Source of the DNA: Ignelater luminosus | Lineage: Eukaryota > Arthropoda > Insecta > Coleoptera > Elateridae | Assembly: GCA_011009095.1 (NCBI GenBank) | Contig: VTPC01002498.1 | Coordinates: 33,556-97,555, forward strand | Direction of reading: 5' to 3' | DNA: 64,000 bases | Shown here: positions 11,481 to 24,190 of the stretch, piece after piece | Layout of the letters: every line of letters starts with the position of its first letter | Numbering within the stretch: the first letter of the stretch is position 1 | Made by a program: the position numbers and the translations under genes | The notes under the pieces: model-generated | Told to the model about the DNA's origin: nothing | What the model saw: only the letters and a program-made list of their open reading frames with translations | Database searches by the model: none

Positions 11481-14400
11481 GAGGGATAAAGATGAATTGA
11501 CATTTTGATATTGACCAATACTAATTGTAAATGATGAAAAAGATATTGGTAAAGTTAAAAAACGTACCCTTAAGCAGTACATGCTATAACTCTTAAACTA
11601 TAAGAATGGTAATTGAATTTGTTACGTTTAGAGCTTTTTAATAAAATGTTGAGCGTGTAAATACAAGTTCAATCGAGAAATAAGACAATAAGAAAGGGAA
11701 GGAAATATTTTTTTGACGATTTAGTGTACCGCAAGGAAAAATATCGGGGCCACTATTGTATTTTGTATATTGTAAGTAAAACCATTGTGATTCGAATTAA
11801 GCTATCGCGTCTTTGCATATAATCGTATGCTGTTTGAATGTATTTTGACGTAACGTGCATCAGAGCTGATCTACTTGAGGAAACTTTATTATAGCTTTCG
11901 AAGTTTATCAAAGCTACAGTATAATTCGGTACGGTACTTTCCTTTACAGGAGGGCTTATTGTCATCTCAAACTCGTCTTTTGATGTTATTTTTGAAAGGT
12001 AGTTTTATTAATTTAACATGGGACTGAAGAAGAAAGTTAATTTTCTTCCTTTTCCTGTAAAAGCATTAGTATGGTTTCAGGTTGATATAAAGAATTTTTA
12101 ACAAATTTTGAATTTAAAATGCTTTTTAGCGTTTTGATTTTTAAAATATAATTTTGACTTTTATTGAAACGGAACTTCTTGATTTGGAAAATGTGACTAT
12201 TGTTATTCTCACGTTGCGTTGTTCCTTAAATGGAGCTCTTACGAGGATCATAAATCTAGTTCATTGAGCTTTTTGTTGATGTTTGAAAATTTTACAAATT
12301 TTTAGTTCCTTCATTAAACTAAAAACAAAAAAGGCCTGAATGTTAAATTCTGCAACACTCCATCCATCAATATGTCATTCTGCGTGTATGCTTGAGTTAT
12401 CTATTAATAGTACTGATGAAGAAGCTTCTTTGTCCAGTTGACAATTTGTTATGCTATGCTGTTGCTGTCATTGGTAATGAATTCAATGTATTTTCAAATT
12501 TCTGGTCGATACAGAATGTTATGAATTGAAAATAAAATGCAAATTGACCGAGAATTTAAATTTAACCAAACTCTTTGTGTTCCTTTGCTTCATCGATGTA
12601 GCCAGGAACGATAATGCGAAGGAGGAGTTTTGAAAGTAGGACAAATCAAATTCCTTTTGTTTTGTTTCTCATTAGAATTATTTTAAATGTTTTAAGATCT
12701 GTAATATCACAGTCAGAGTTCTGACTCATTTACAACCTACATTCTTTTTTATATAAAAATCCCGTTTGTCTAAAAACTAATAGAAACAAATAAATTGATG
12801 ACGAATCAATTTTATAAAATGTTTTAGATTGAATAGTTTAGATAGAAAACTTATTCATTAATTAACGATGAATCCAATTAAAATTCAAATTGCATTACTA
12901 TTTTGCTTCAAAAGTTTGTGGGTTGCCAATAAGAATTCGAGATTATTATTTTTGATGTGTGATTAATATACAAATTTAGTAAGTATAATCATAGAAATGC
13001 TAATTTATCCTATATGAAATAATAAATATTCTCAAGCAGGTTTATAATATAAAATGTTGTGACACTTTATTATTTTCCTTTTAATGTTTTCCTAACAGTA
13101 TAATATGTTAATATTCTAACAGTTAATGTTTCTATCGGCGTCTTTTATTAAGTGAATGATGTCTATTCAGGTATAAAAGACTTGTCTTTTTAAGTATTGA
13201 AAAAATAATTGATGTTATAAACCAATAAATACCCACCTGTCAAATAGCTACTATTAATTTATTGATTCCAGCACCAATAATAACATTTAAGGAAATTCTC
13301 TCGACTTCCCAAAAGTTTTGTAAATTAGACCGCCTTCGTGGTTGATTCGTAATACTGATAAACGCGTCGGTCTCTTTCTAAATTTACTTTTGTCTGTAAG
13401 CCCTTATCAGAAGAACTACTTAAAAGTAGTTCCGACCATTTATTTAGGAGCTCCCTTCGTACAATTCTCTGTTTTCCAGCACATCTGCGTGGATCTCTGT
13501 ATTATTTCTAAGAGTTATCAGCTTTCTAAGCTAATGAACGACCTGTCGTTGGGGTCTCAGCTTACTGTTTTTTGTTCTCCTTTAACGAACGATAAAGAAC
13601 TTATCTCCCTTTTTAAATGCGTTTAAATGGAAGAGACCATTTGGAACGAAAATGGGTATTACAGATTATTTTGGTCATTTGTCAACGTTTATTAGCTGTT
13701 GAAAGTTGGAATTTAGGGTAACAATAAAATGCATATCGATTGATAAGTTTAATCTTAGTATGCCTAGAATTGAATAGAAATTGATAATAGATGACTACCG
13801 GTTTTTTTTAATTTTTCCTTGGCGTACTGAGATGAAACTCGAATTAGGTTTACTTATGATTATTTAATGGCGTCTGAAATGAAAACTTGCTAAAAAATTG
13901 AGAATCTCAAAGATTAAAGAGAACGCTTTTCTTGGGAATAGTTAAAAAAGTGTTAAGCAGTTAACTCCATTAATATTTTATTAAATTCTAATAAGCCAAG
14001 AATTTTTCCCTCGTCAACGAAAGTTGTTTTTGCTTTTTAGTGCTCTCGCCCAGAAGCGTCAAATTTAAAATGTTCCAAGAGCAGGCCGTATGTATAGTTA
14101 CAACTAGGATTATTTTATAGTAGCAATAAAGAATGAATAATAACCATGCGAGAATTTTACGGAACGAGTAACACATGGCCCAGCTTAGGCTCCGTACGTT
14201 GCCATACGAAGACTATAAACTTTCCTGTCGCCGCCTTGGCTTGGGTGTATCTTAATTGGCAAGACGAATCAAACGACTTCTCGCTAGCCCACCTGATAAT
14301 CCCTCCATTGTCCTTCACACTTTATGAACTTTGATTGTTACTATCACATTTGCTTATAAATTGTCCTATTTGTATAGTGTTTCGAAAACATTTCGCTCTT

Positions 14401-15666
14401 GTATTATGTAGCCTTTACTGATATACGGAGCTGTTTATTTGGATTCTTTTCTGCCAATAACAGTAATTGACGACATTGAAAATATTTTTTTATTTGTTTG
14501 TGGTCAAGCTTTATACGTGTTATTCAATATGTAAATATTTTGGAAACCTTTTTTCTTCTGTAAAAAATATCGAATCATTAACACCTTTTCTATGCAAAAT
14601 TATTCATTGACTCACTCAATTATTACTTTACTAGAATAATGGCGGTATGGAGTTAGAAAAGAAATTTTTTAATGTCATTTACCTGATTGATAAAATATTC
14701 AGGAAGATTTTTACATTTTATTTATTTAGGCTTTTTAAAACTAAAGGCGGGTATACACTATCAAATTCAAAGTTAAAGGTACTTACACACTGTATTAAAT
14801 TCTCAGATTTTCAAGGCAAACATTTCTTCTGTAGTATAATAATAGACGGACTAATATTCTCTAACACAACCTTCCAAGAAATTTTCTTTGTTGAACAATA
14901 TCTAAACGGACACAAATCTGTAAGTTTTCTGAACATGTTTCCATGTCTAAACTGGCGGAGCTACGGCTAATCTGGGTATTCTTTAGACACTGTAACGTTT
15001 GTAATTCAAATATCCTTCTGAAGAAGATCAACCAGAATCTTCTGGCTAAAATATAGTGAAAACAGAGCACAGGGTGTGACATTACGAATTTCTCTTTTTG
15101 CGGTGGATGAGTGAAACTTTAAGAATGTTTGTAGATCACAAAGAAGACCTCAAAAGCAAAACTTATCTTAAGACGTACTCTAAATTTTAAAATGACTAAG
15201 TATGGTTTAATTATCTGTTGTCAGTTATCACTCTATAGTGTTGACTCAATGGACCACGAGTCAATCCTCTCATGTTCAAGCTTCCATAAGACTACTTAGA
15301 ATTGAAAAAGAAAGTCAAGTATGTATTAACAAGGATAGCGATCACTTTCCATCTCACTTCTTCAATCATTATGCACCTTAGGGATTCAAAATACAATTAA
15401 TCTTATAACAAGGAATGGGCAAATAAATAAATACAGTAGATTGAGAGAAATGAAGTTGAAACTTGATCAAAGGAAGAAAACGACCACCGATCGGGATTGC
15501 CTGTGTTTCAAAATTGGGTTGGGCTTTCTTCTCCATTAATCTTCTTAAAGACTCTAAATACAAACACGGGTCGGGCTGTACCTTCTCACACTTGTCTTGT
15601 ACAAAATGAGAGAAATTAAGTAAGTAAATATCCTACCATCAATACACATCTTTAGATCTAAGTTCA
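11481..15666. other. Long A+T-rich non-coding stretch
   Basis: No gene, RNA or clear repeat was found in about 4.2 kb. Open frames of 60-107 codons (13342-13626, 14647-14970 and others) show no domain, signal peptide or splice context that would support coding. The sequence directly before the mariner element is ordinary unique DNA. Confidence 0.58.
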
Positions 15667-15668
15667 TA

Positions 15669-15697
15669 CGAGGTATGTGAGAAAAGTAATGAGACTG
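15669..15697 (+). repeat. Mariner left terminal inverted repeat (29 bp)
   Basis: Begins CGAGGTATGTGAGAAAAGTA and matches the right end in 28 of 29 positions; the difference is A versus G at position 7. It lies downstream of the minus-strand transposase, so it is the element's 3' end. Confidence 0.95.
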
Positions 15698-15727
15698 ATT
15701 TCATACTAACCAAAGTTTTTATTTTTT

Positions 15728-16370
15728 TCAAACAACAATGTTATCCCCTTCAAAGTAGTTCCTTTGGGTAGCTATACATCGGCGGAGTCGTTGTTCCCAC
15801 TCTTGGTAGCAGCGCTGGAAGTCTTCAACTGGTATGGCTTTTAACTGGTCGGTCACAGTCTTTTGAATGTTCTCCAGAGTTCCAAAATGACGTCCTTTTA
15901 GGACATGTTTCAATTTCGGGAAAAGGAAAAAGTCACAAGGACTCAAATCAGGTGAATAGGGGGGATGAGGAACAACAGTAATGCGTTTTGAGGTCCAAAA
16001 TTCACTGATGGAAATTGCTGTGTGACACGGAGCATTGTCATGATGTCTGTCAAAATTTGATGCACGGAAAGTGTTTAAATTTAACTGTTCACTCATCATC
16101 CTTATTGTTAAACGACGGTCTGATCTCGCAAGAGCCCTCACACGTTCAACATTTTCGTCGGTTTTTGAAGTTGAAGGTCTCCCTGAGCGAGGTTCATCTT
16201 CAACATGTTCTCGGCCGTCCAAAAATGATTTGTGCCAGCGGAAAACTTGTGCTCTTGATAAGCACTGTTCCCCATAGACCTGTTTCAACTTTTCAAAAGT
16301 CACACTCGCGGATTCACCAAGTTTAACACAACTTTATTGCACAACGTTGCTCTAAATTCCGATGCTCTAT
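15728..16370 (-). pseudogene. Mariner transposase, internally deleted in frame
   Basis: This is a remnant of a mariner transposase, the enzyme that cuts and pastes the element at TA sites. The open part runs from 16303 down to a TGA at 15728 (191 codons, opening with GTG). Residues 1-75 hold the helix-turn-helix region, with an FRWHKSFLDG motif and the GRPS linker (41-44). Residues 85-191 hold the C-terminal catalytic part, with HHDNAPCH (Asp89) and YSPDLSPCDFF (Asp124), spaced exactly 34 residues, typical of mariner D34D. Between them about 130 residues are missing, including the segment that carries the first catalytic Asp; the junction lies near 16045-16075. Upstream, coding similarity continues in another frame to 16370, where ATA stands in the place expected for ATG. 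A small deletion of about 2 bp near 16330 breaks the frame. The protein cannot catalyse transposition; whether it is made is unknown. Confidence 0.92.
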
Positions 16371-16534
16371 TTCTGTAACACACAACAAAAACACAACTTC
16401 TCTGATGGCGCTGTCAAAAATAATGTGTTAGCTGTACGGAATTGTAACTCGGAACTGAGGAAGTGGAAGCGATAAACAAACCGGTTTAGCACAGGCCGGT
16501 AGACACAACGTTGGCAGATCTCCCGCAGTGTGGC

Positions 16535-16563
16535 CAGTCTCATTACTTTTCTCACACACCTCG
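16535..16563 (-). repeat. Mariner right terminal inverted repeat (29 bp)
   Basis: Read on the minus strand it begins CGAGGTGTGTGAGAAAAGTA. It lies upstream of the transposase remnant, with about 190 bp of untranslated sequence between it and the degraded start at 16370. Confidence 0.95.
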
Positions 16564-16565
16564 TA

Positions 16566-18480
16566 TAAGTTATTTATTTTAGGACTTGACTGTTAAGCTG
16601 ACATTTTGGCTTTGTTCGATTAAATGGTCTTTATTAAGATAGGTAGTGCCGTAAAACTCAAACTTGTTACGGATCTCTATAAATTAATGCTGATAAGATA
16701 GAAGGATAACAATGGAAAATGCACAGTGAGACCTTTACATGGCCCAAAAGCTTCTATCTGTGGTGCATAGGAATTATGTATTCGTATTTTTCTCAAAATA
16801 CAAGCATCGGTCATGACGGCTATGATTATTTGGTTCATGAATCTCCAGCTTTGAAAAAATCTTAAAAGTTCTTTGCTGAGATATGAGACATTGTTTCTCC
16901 AAGTATGGATATTGTCTGACCTTACGCTGTCTGATTTTTTGTTGTGTTAGTGTAAAAGTTCTATAATCTTGAACGCGTCAAAGGACTGAATTGGAGTAGA
17001 AAGCAATATCACACCATTTGGGATGTGTTTGAGTTTTCAGAAATTTGGTGTCCAGGTTGAAGAAGTATTTGAAGCAAAATACCATCATCCAAAAATGAAA
17101 CCCTCCCCTTCTAGGTGCTGTGCAATAAAGATTTTCGAAAATATATTGTGAAAGGAAGATTCTTTGAGATATCTTGTGTTTTGGATGGAAGTTACCAGAT
17201 TTTTTTGGTTGTTGCCCTTTTGGACGACTATAAGTTGGTCAGTTACCAATAGATTTTGAAGATTTTTCTGAATCTTGGCTTATCTTCTTCAGGGCGATAT
17301 TATTTCAATGAACGTGTCTCGGATTCCGAAATTTGGAGAGTTTCCGAAATTTCTTATAATCTTAGTCGTTGAAGGTTTTATTTTAGAAATGGGCATGTTA
17401 CTCTGTTGAATCGTTTTGAGTATACACTAAAGCGCGTGAGCAAATAGTTTTGGTGACAAATACTGTTCCCTTCATAGGTTAGGTATTTTATTGAATCCGC
17501 AAGATAAAGGCTTTGCTGACAGTACTATGCGTTTCAGAAGAAGAAAAGCTGATGATGATTTAGATACGAAGAGGTCTTTCGAGAATGAGGTGTAACTTTA
17601 TATTTGGAGGATGACAGTTGATTCAAGATAAATTTGACGAAGTATAAAATGTTACTAAATAACACTGATGAACTGGCGTGGTATATTCTTGACAACTATT
17701 TTTTGATTTTTTTGATCATTCCACTTAGTTGTAGATGTATTGGTGTACGGAATAATTGAGACACCCATGATTTTTGTATACACAGTATCAAAAAATTTGT
17801 TTTATTATTTTTCACCTGTTTTGTAACAGCATTTTTCTGTTTTTATTAGGTTCCTTTTCATTTATTCATATTTTATTTCCTCGAACTGATTCTTCAAACG
17901 AAATTGGATTACTTTGATCTTTCTTTGTTTTTTATTCATTCGTTTGCGTTTTATGGAGGATTTAATGTATTAGCTATTGATTTCTTGCATCGCACTGTAT
18001 ATTATATTATGTAATATTGAAGTTGTCACAATTTTATTACACATTGAAACAGTCTAATATTTTATTTTACAAGAATTGACTGTAATTGCCTGATTTCTCA
18101 CTAACTATGCCTTAGTATAGCACCAAATTTTTGTCAATTTTCAGCTGAACAACGTTCGCGTGACTAAGGTTCGCTCCATAAATTTCCTTTATTCCCAAAT
18201 TAACCTGACGTAATTTTCTCAATAAAATTGATGCCTATTTAATTTAGTGTGATTATTTGACTATATTTGCATGATTACACACTAAAAACCCTCGTATCGT
18301 TAATATATTTCACTTTCTCCCTCTAATTATTTGGCATGTAAATATTTAAATTGTTGTTATACATCTCAATTTATTGAAACGAAAGTTGTGCTTCCTTCAA
18401 ATAATTCACCTTGTGCGTTCAACTATAAAACTTTCTAATGAATCGATCCCTGGCCAACCTGTCACTTAAAATAGTAGACT
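16566..18480. other. T-rich non-coding sequence
   Basis: No gene recognised. The sequence is T-skewed and resembles the decayed repeat texture seen near 45 kb. One block at 17662-17692 (AACACTGATGAACTGGCGTG) is similar to AACACTGACAACTCGCGTGG at 45742, which suggests a dispersed old repeat family. Confidence 0.5.
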
Positions 18481-19390
18481 TTTATAGGTGGCAAAAAATA
18501 GTCTGGAATTCGAAACTGTGGGGGTTATAAAAAGTTGGGCTTTAAACTCACAAAAGATAACTTTTAAAGTGAAAATGGCGCCGAATTCGTGGGATCTCTC
18601 TTCTATTGTTTTAGTGTCTGAGAAATTTACTTAACACTAAGTCGTTTTGTTTATACATCTTGAATCCCTCTATGCGAGTGGTATTTGTATTCTGTCCATT
18701 GTTTCTGGTCTGGGACAAAAGGAACCCAAAAGCGAACAATCTTTTCGAGCTTGTTACTTACAAAATAAAATTTCATTCCGTGTTAGGGAATTCATATTCA
18801 TGAAGACCCCAATAAAATAAGGTTTATTTAACGTTGTGACCTTACAAGATTTATGTATCGCGAATTTTCTCTGCGATCGTGTTCGTTGAAGATGTATTGC
18901 ATTCAATGTAAATCAGCCAGAGAAATAATACTGATTACCTTGGCGAATAATGTCATTGTTTATCTAGACTGCACCTTGCGCAAAACGATTTTAAAATTAG
19001 CAACACACCTTTTATACTACGTAAACGATCTAATAATCATTGAGAGAAACTGATAATGTATGCATGCGAAGGCGCTTATTTGCGTTGTTGGGCAGCGAAA
19101 AAAATATCACGAAGTAAGTTAATAGCGGCCTATCATCGGTGATTGATTTCTAGCCGAGTTCAATTATTTATTTTCGTTTGACAGAATGCGGGTTTTATTA
19201 TTCTCTTTGGCTGTTAGTTTGTTTTAGACCAGGTGCGGTTTAGCGATGATGCACATTATTTATTATCGAGATCTGACAGGTTATTTTGTTCGTGGGGTTA
19301 ATTAGATTTATGATGCGTTTCAGCTACGTTGGTAAAATAATTTGGGGCGGGGATGGATTGTTGGTGGAGCAATTCAGGAGCTAGCGTTTA
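18481..19390. other. Mixed-composition unique sequence, possible regulatory DNA
   Basis: Less A+T-skewed than its neighbours and non-repetitive. A 66-codon plus-strand frame (18853-19053) has no recognisable features. The part from 19195 to 19330 carries a cluster of motifs resembling transcription-factor sites and is listed separately. Confidence 0.45.
19195..19330. promoter_or_regulatory. Candidate cis-regulatory module by motif cluster
   Basis: Within 100 bp lie an E-box CAGGTG (19230-19235) overlapping a Runx-like TGCGGTT (19234-19240), a Meis/Homothorax-like TGACAG (19274-19279), a homeodomain TAATTA (19299-19304) and a Hox-like GATTTATGATG (19305-19315). Each motif alone is common by chance. 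Their density in unique, mixed-composition DNA is the only evidence. Confidence 0.25.
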
Positions 19391-22300
19391 AATTTTCATT
19401 AACTTGAGAGGAATATCATTACTTACATTTAAAAAAATCAAATGGAAAATCCAGCGATAAGCATAACTGAAATTTGTTATTTTCATGAGGAACATGATGC
19501 TGCATAAATGAGATTTTCGTTGCACCACGTTTACATAGTAATCCTGATAAAATAGACTTCATTTTAATCTAGAAAGAAGAAAAAAATTGTTACCCTCCCT
19601 ATTTACGTTATGAATATTTAAAGATGGATTAAATTTAAATTGCTTTATTAGCAATAAATTTTTCTAGTTTTATTTGTTTTTTAATGAATAACCTAAAAAC
19701 AGTCCACGAAGTTCGACATGATCAGCTTTTTTTTGGTTTAGTTTAATAATGCTAAATGAATATTTATGATGCAGATATGAATTTCAACATAACCTAATTT
19801 CTAATTAAAAACTGTTGACATGCACACATATATCATACAGAAAAAAATTATATACAATGTGTTGTTAGTATAGCATGGGCGTGACACTACTGCCTTATAT
19901 ATGGGCCCATACATTACTATGTCTTGTTATTTGACAAAAGAAAACCAAAATGCTCATTAAGTACTACTTGAAACAGCACCATGTAGGAAGAATTATGGAA
20001 GAGTGATGATATTTCTGAATTGTCAGCTTTACATCAGTTTTGTACATTCAATTAGTGGAAGTTGAAATCTCGCGAGTAGATTATTATAAGTCTCCATATA
20101 CCTACACGTATGTGCAAATTCTGTATGAATTCTTTGCCATTCTTCATACAGACAAAATTCATGCTGGAATTCAATTTTGATAGAAGGTTCAAAATACTTT
20201 TGGAAAGTCCTAGTGGAAGAATGTGCTGTCAACTATTGTATTGAAGTATTAGATGAAAATTACCAAAACTTCATCAATCTGTTTCTTCAGTTCTGATTAT
20301 ATCTTTTCCTAAAAACCTTAGGTAAGTTGAATCTGCTAAAAGGAATTTATTGCACGATCAAAAAGCAAAGCGAGAAATCAAGTAGACACATAAAATGCTC
20401 GAGAAAACGAGAAAACTACATACGTAAAAGCATTGATGGAGAATATGGAGAAAGAAATTTGAAACCGAAAGATCTTTTGATCTAAGTTAAAATGTTGAGA
20501 ATCTACAATTTGAAAATTGCTAGGAGAACTTTATCGAGGAAAGATTCATGAGAAGGTAAGTATTTTGGATTGTAAGCTTGGAAGTCTGGGTAACAGCGAA
20601 ATTGCTATTCAACTATTGTCCAAAACTCAAGATTTCCTAGTCAGATCTTGCAGATATAGAAAAAAGGGAAGATCCTCAAAAGATGAGATACTGAACTGAT
20701 TCTTACTTTTATTTTGGTATGTTAAACGTGATTTTTGTAGTTAATGTCTACCAACACGTCTTTGGATATTCAGAAACGATGGTGCTGATTTGATCACCGT
20801 GGTTTCTCTACCGTTACTGTTAGGTATTGAATTACATTTAATGTTTTTTTACATCTGTCTTCTTTGTCCATTTTGCCCATTGCTACAAATCTGTATTTCC
20901 ATGGAATAACTCAATGCAAGTTTTGTTTCCCGGTATTATTTTGAAGGAACTCATTGAATATGCGAATTTGGAGGACGAATTGCTTGGGTTTCATACACAA
21001 GGAAAGGTAACTCAAAATCTTGATAATGAAGCCCAAAGATTCTTCTTGGAAGAAAGATGATTCGATGTTTACGAGAGCGTTTCACCTTTCGAGCAAAGTA
21101 GATGCAAGAATCAATATTAGGTGCAAAAGGCGAAGTTATATCGTTTAGCCATAATATTCAATTTTATAGGTAAGAACTCTCTGAGCCTCTGAATGAGTGA
21201 TGAATCAACGAAAAACCGTCATTTGACTAATGGAACAACCGAAAAGTCACTCAAATATTCCAGGGTGAAAATATAGTGCAATGTTTGAGGACAGAATATC
21301 TTGAGTAAAGATAAACTTACATGTTTGACTGGTTGCATGCTGGAATTTTGTAGATCACGGCAAGATATTTTCTAGAATTTCGACCATTATTTTTGCTAGA
21401 ATTTCAAAGGTATACATCCTGATCATCTGGTGTACTTGTCTATTCGAATGGATTAAAATCGACAACGTGGTAAGCCTAGTTGCAATCTAGTAGTTTATCT
21501 CAATTTAAATTACGATTTACATACAAAATCCACAGAACGTTCTACCATATTTCGATGGCACATCTCGTATTACCACAGCTTCTTTATCTGTATCATTCTT
21601 AATTTCTTGCTGTAACTGTATATCGATGTTTCAGGTTTTTCTGTCTTTTATTGATTAACGTTTCTTTGTCTTTGTCGAAAAGAACATAATTTCCTCGAGC
21701 CTTTGTACGTGTACTTAAAGAAGATTGCGCTATTGCTTTAATTTCATTGAACGTATCGAAACCTTTTAACGATGAAATCGTGCTGTGTTTTTCGAGAGAA
21801 TCAGAATTTGCTTGAACTTGAGGTGAACCGTTACACTGTTACTTTTTGCGCGTCTGCTCGAATGCACGATTCAAGAGTATAACATTCTAAAAGAGTATAT
21901 GCTATAAATTGCTGCGGTTTTGCTTTACACTAAACATGCACCTCAATCAGCGGCTTACGAGTCTTCTGCTCCAGCCGTCCCCGCACTTGCACAGTTTCTA
22001 TTACGGTATAATTGCGTTCATTTCTTACGTTAGAGACTTTACATATTATATACTCATTGGCGTAGGTATGTGTTTTGCCGAGGGCGTGCATAATGAATTC
22101 TTCAGGATTAGCATGTTAATGGAAACGCCACTGAGTTATGTCAGGACAGAATGCTGTTAATAGCAAACCCTTGTAATTATGGTCGATTGTGCAGCGACAT
22201 TCTTACATGTAAATTGAACTGACGTAACAAAAACGCGTTAACATATTAAATCCGCCAAACACGGCAATATAAATCCAATCAGGGATGTAGCTGCTGTTGT

Positions 22301-22980
22301 TGAAATTGTTTAAAGTAAATCCTTAGAGAAGAAGCGAGGTATATGCCCCTTTCTCGAGTATGAATCCGTTTGTTTATGGTTTCTAGAACTAACTTACGTG
22401 CCAAGTTTCTGTTGGGTGCAAATTAAGTTTAGAATTGGTTACATTTGATCATCTAGTCAATTGCTTTAGTGCACTGTTAATTATATACATCGTCTTTCAA
22501 CTTCTGCAACTATGATATAACTAATGTACGAGATGCAGTATTAATTTGCTTCTACCGCATTCTCAGTAATCTTGTTATCTAATTTGTTTCAAATTCAAAT
22601 TTAACATGAAAGAAAAAAATTGTTTAGTCGTAAAGTTGTTCGCTCGCTTCAAATATCGTCTTCACCACTGATTTTTTATTCAACTAAATTTACTGTCAAC
22701 TAGAAAAAGTGATCCTGCGGTTTTTTAAGATATCACATAAAGGTTATGATCTTGGTGATACGTGTGGTGCGACTAACAGCCAACCCTTATGGAAGTTTTA
22801 ACCTTTGCGGAGTTCATTGCTGTCTGTCGTTTTCTTCACCAGGGACTTTAAGTAGCAATAAAGTCCGAAGCTGATAACAAAAGCACTTCTTTAAAGGTAC
22901 GTGACGGTATTTGCTTGCTTGGTAGCGCCGTATAGAATCCAATAACACAATGCGTTTCAAAATTAAGCGGAAAATTTTAA
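19391..22980. other. Non-coding sequence
   Basis: No gene, RNA or clear repeat was recognised. A 67-codon minus-strand frame at 20029-20232 has protein-like composition but no family match or splice context. The stretch 21680-22280 is more mixed in composition, whereas 19391-21670 is A+T-rich and repetitive in texture. Confidence 0.52.
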
Positions 22981-24190
22981 ACAATGCTGAATATTTTACG
23001 TAACCAACTACGGTAAAAAGTTGTTGCCTCTCAGAATAGTTCGTGCTGCATCAATGTATTTATTGTTCTCCCAGGCGGCATTGGAGTCTCTCCGGTGCTT
23101 GCAAAGAGTAATGAAGAATACCATCAATCAAAGCGGCTTAGTAATGCTTTTGATTTCGTTGGGTGCCCGTTTGTTTGTAGCGGAGAGGGCACAAAATGCG
23201 CCCTTTGAGTTTTATGCGGGGGTAACTGACCGTGCGAATATAATTTCGTTGTCGTCGTGAGTCATTGAGGCACAGGCTGCACTACGATTTAGCAACGAGA
23301 TAAAAAGAAATCATTGGCCCTTTGCCAATTTAATATATCCTCCGTCGATACGTTTACGTGCACCATGTGTCAAAGTTATTGAAACATTTACTGCCGCTGC
23401 AGTAACAGTAGCGGCACCCGGGACATGTAAACAAATCTCTGTTAAGCACACGATGTTGATCGTCGAAAGCGGAACTTACATCAATATTGTCGCGTCACAA
23501 GTGTTTATTTTACCGAAATGAGTATTGGTCGCCGTCGCCGGAGTGCAGGTCCTGTAACCGAATTATCCTGGGGACAGGACTGCCGTCGTATCCATAGAAA
23601 CCGGTAACAGGATTTTATCATACAGTGGTCCTGAATCCCCGGAGACTCCTAGAACGGAACCCCGCGCTAATGAAAATGGCCGAATGCACCACGATGTGTT
23701 TGCCATGGCCTACCGCCATAAATACGGGTGGTTATTAAGCCCATACTCTAACAGCCCACATTTAAATGCGAAGAACGGTGCCATTGAAACATTGTAAGTA
23801 CCTGAACAAAACAAGCCGAACACATGTTCCTTTTGTAAACTAAAATATGGCGGCTGCGTTAGTATAATTCCCATTAAATGTTAATGATACAACGGAATGT
23901 CACACAATTTAATGTCAACATGCGCTACCATTTCAGTGCTACCAAACTTTGTGTAAATTCGACATGTAAAGTACCGCGGACGGCTTTATGTTGGCACGAA
24001 CTCGCCACCAGACTTGCTTTAATCTAAATTCCTTTAAATACTCGCCGATGAGAATTACTGCCGCTTTTCTCTTGACAATGCGAATTTAACCACCACAACA
24101 ACAGTCACCACTGAATGCCATCCAGATAACGCACTTTCATGATGACTATGCTAAACAAACCGCGGCAATCTATCCTTTCTATAGTCGAGA
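22981..24190. other. CpG-containing unique island
   Basis: The sequence is non-repetitive, with frequent CpG and GC-rich words such as GCCGTCGCCGGAG (near 23530) and GCCATGGCCTACCGCCATAA (near 23702). A GTAAGT at 23791 could be a 5' splice site, but the frames upstream of it are short or closed, so no exon is called. A 25-bp hairpin (23392-23416) lies inside. Conserved non-coding or promoter DNA is the likeliest reading. Confidence 0.4.
23392..23416. repeat. Hairpin TGCCGCT...AGCGGCA
   Basis: Two 7-bp arms pair perfectly, and two further pairs (one G-T) extend the stem, leaving a loop of about 7 nt. It lies in the CpG-containing island. Confidence 0.55.

Larger units (their letters stand above)
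15669..16563 (-). mobile_element. Internally deleted D34D mariner transposon, 895 bp
   Basis: The element is bounded by 29-bp terminal inverted repeats that differ at one base, and flanked on both sides by TA (15667-15668 and 16564-16565), the usual mariner target duplication. Before insertion the site would have read AGTTCATATAAGTT. Full-length mariners are close to 1.3 kb, so about 400 bp are missing. The loss lies within the transposase rather than at the ends. It is a non-autonomous copy that could still be mobilised in trans, since both ends are nearly intact. The minus-strand gene inside is described separately. Confidence 0.95.

Noticed and set aside
20029-20232. 67-codon minus-strand frame with protein-like composition
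   Set aside because: No known motif, no splice sites at its edges and no continuation upstream; a chance or relic frame is as likely.
23669-23796. Exon ending at the GTAAGT at 23791
   Set aside because: The ATG frame from 23669 closes after 22 codons, and no good 3' splice site with an open frame precedes it.
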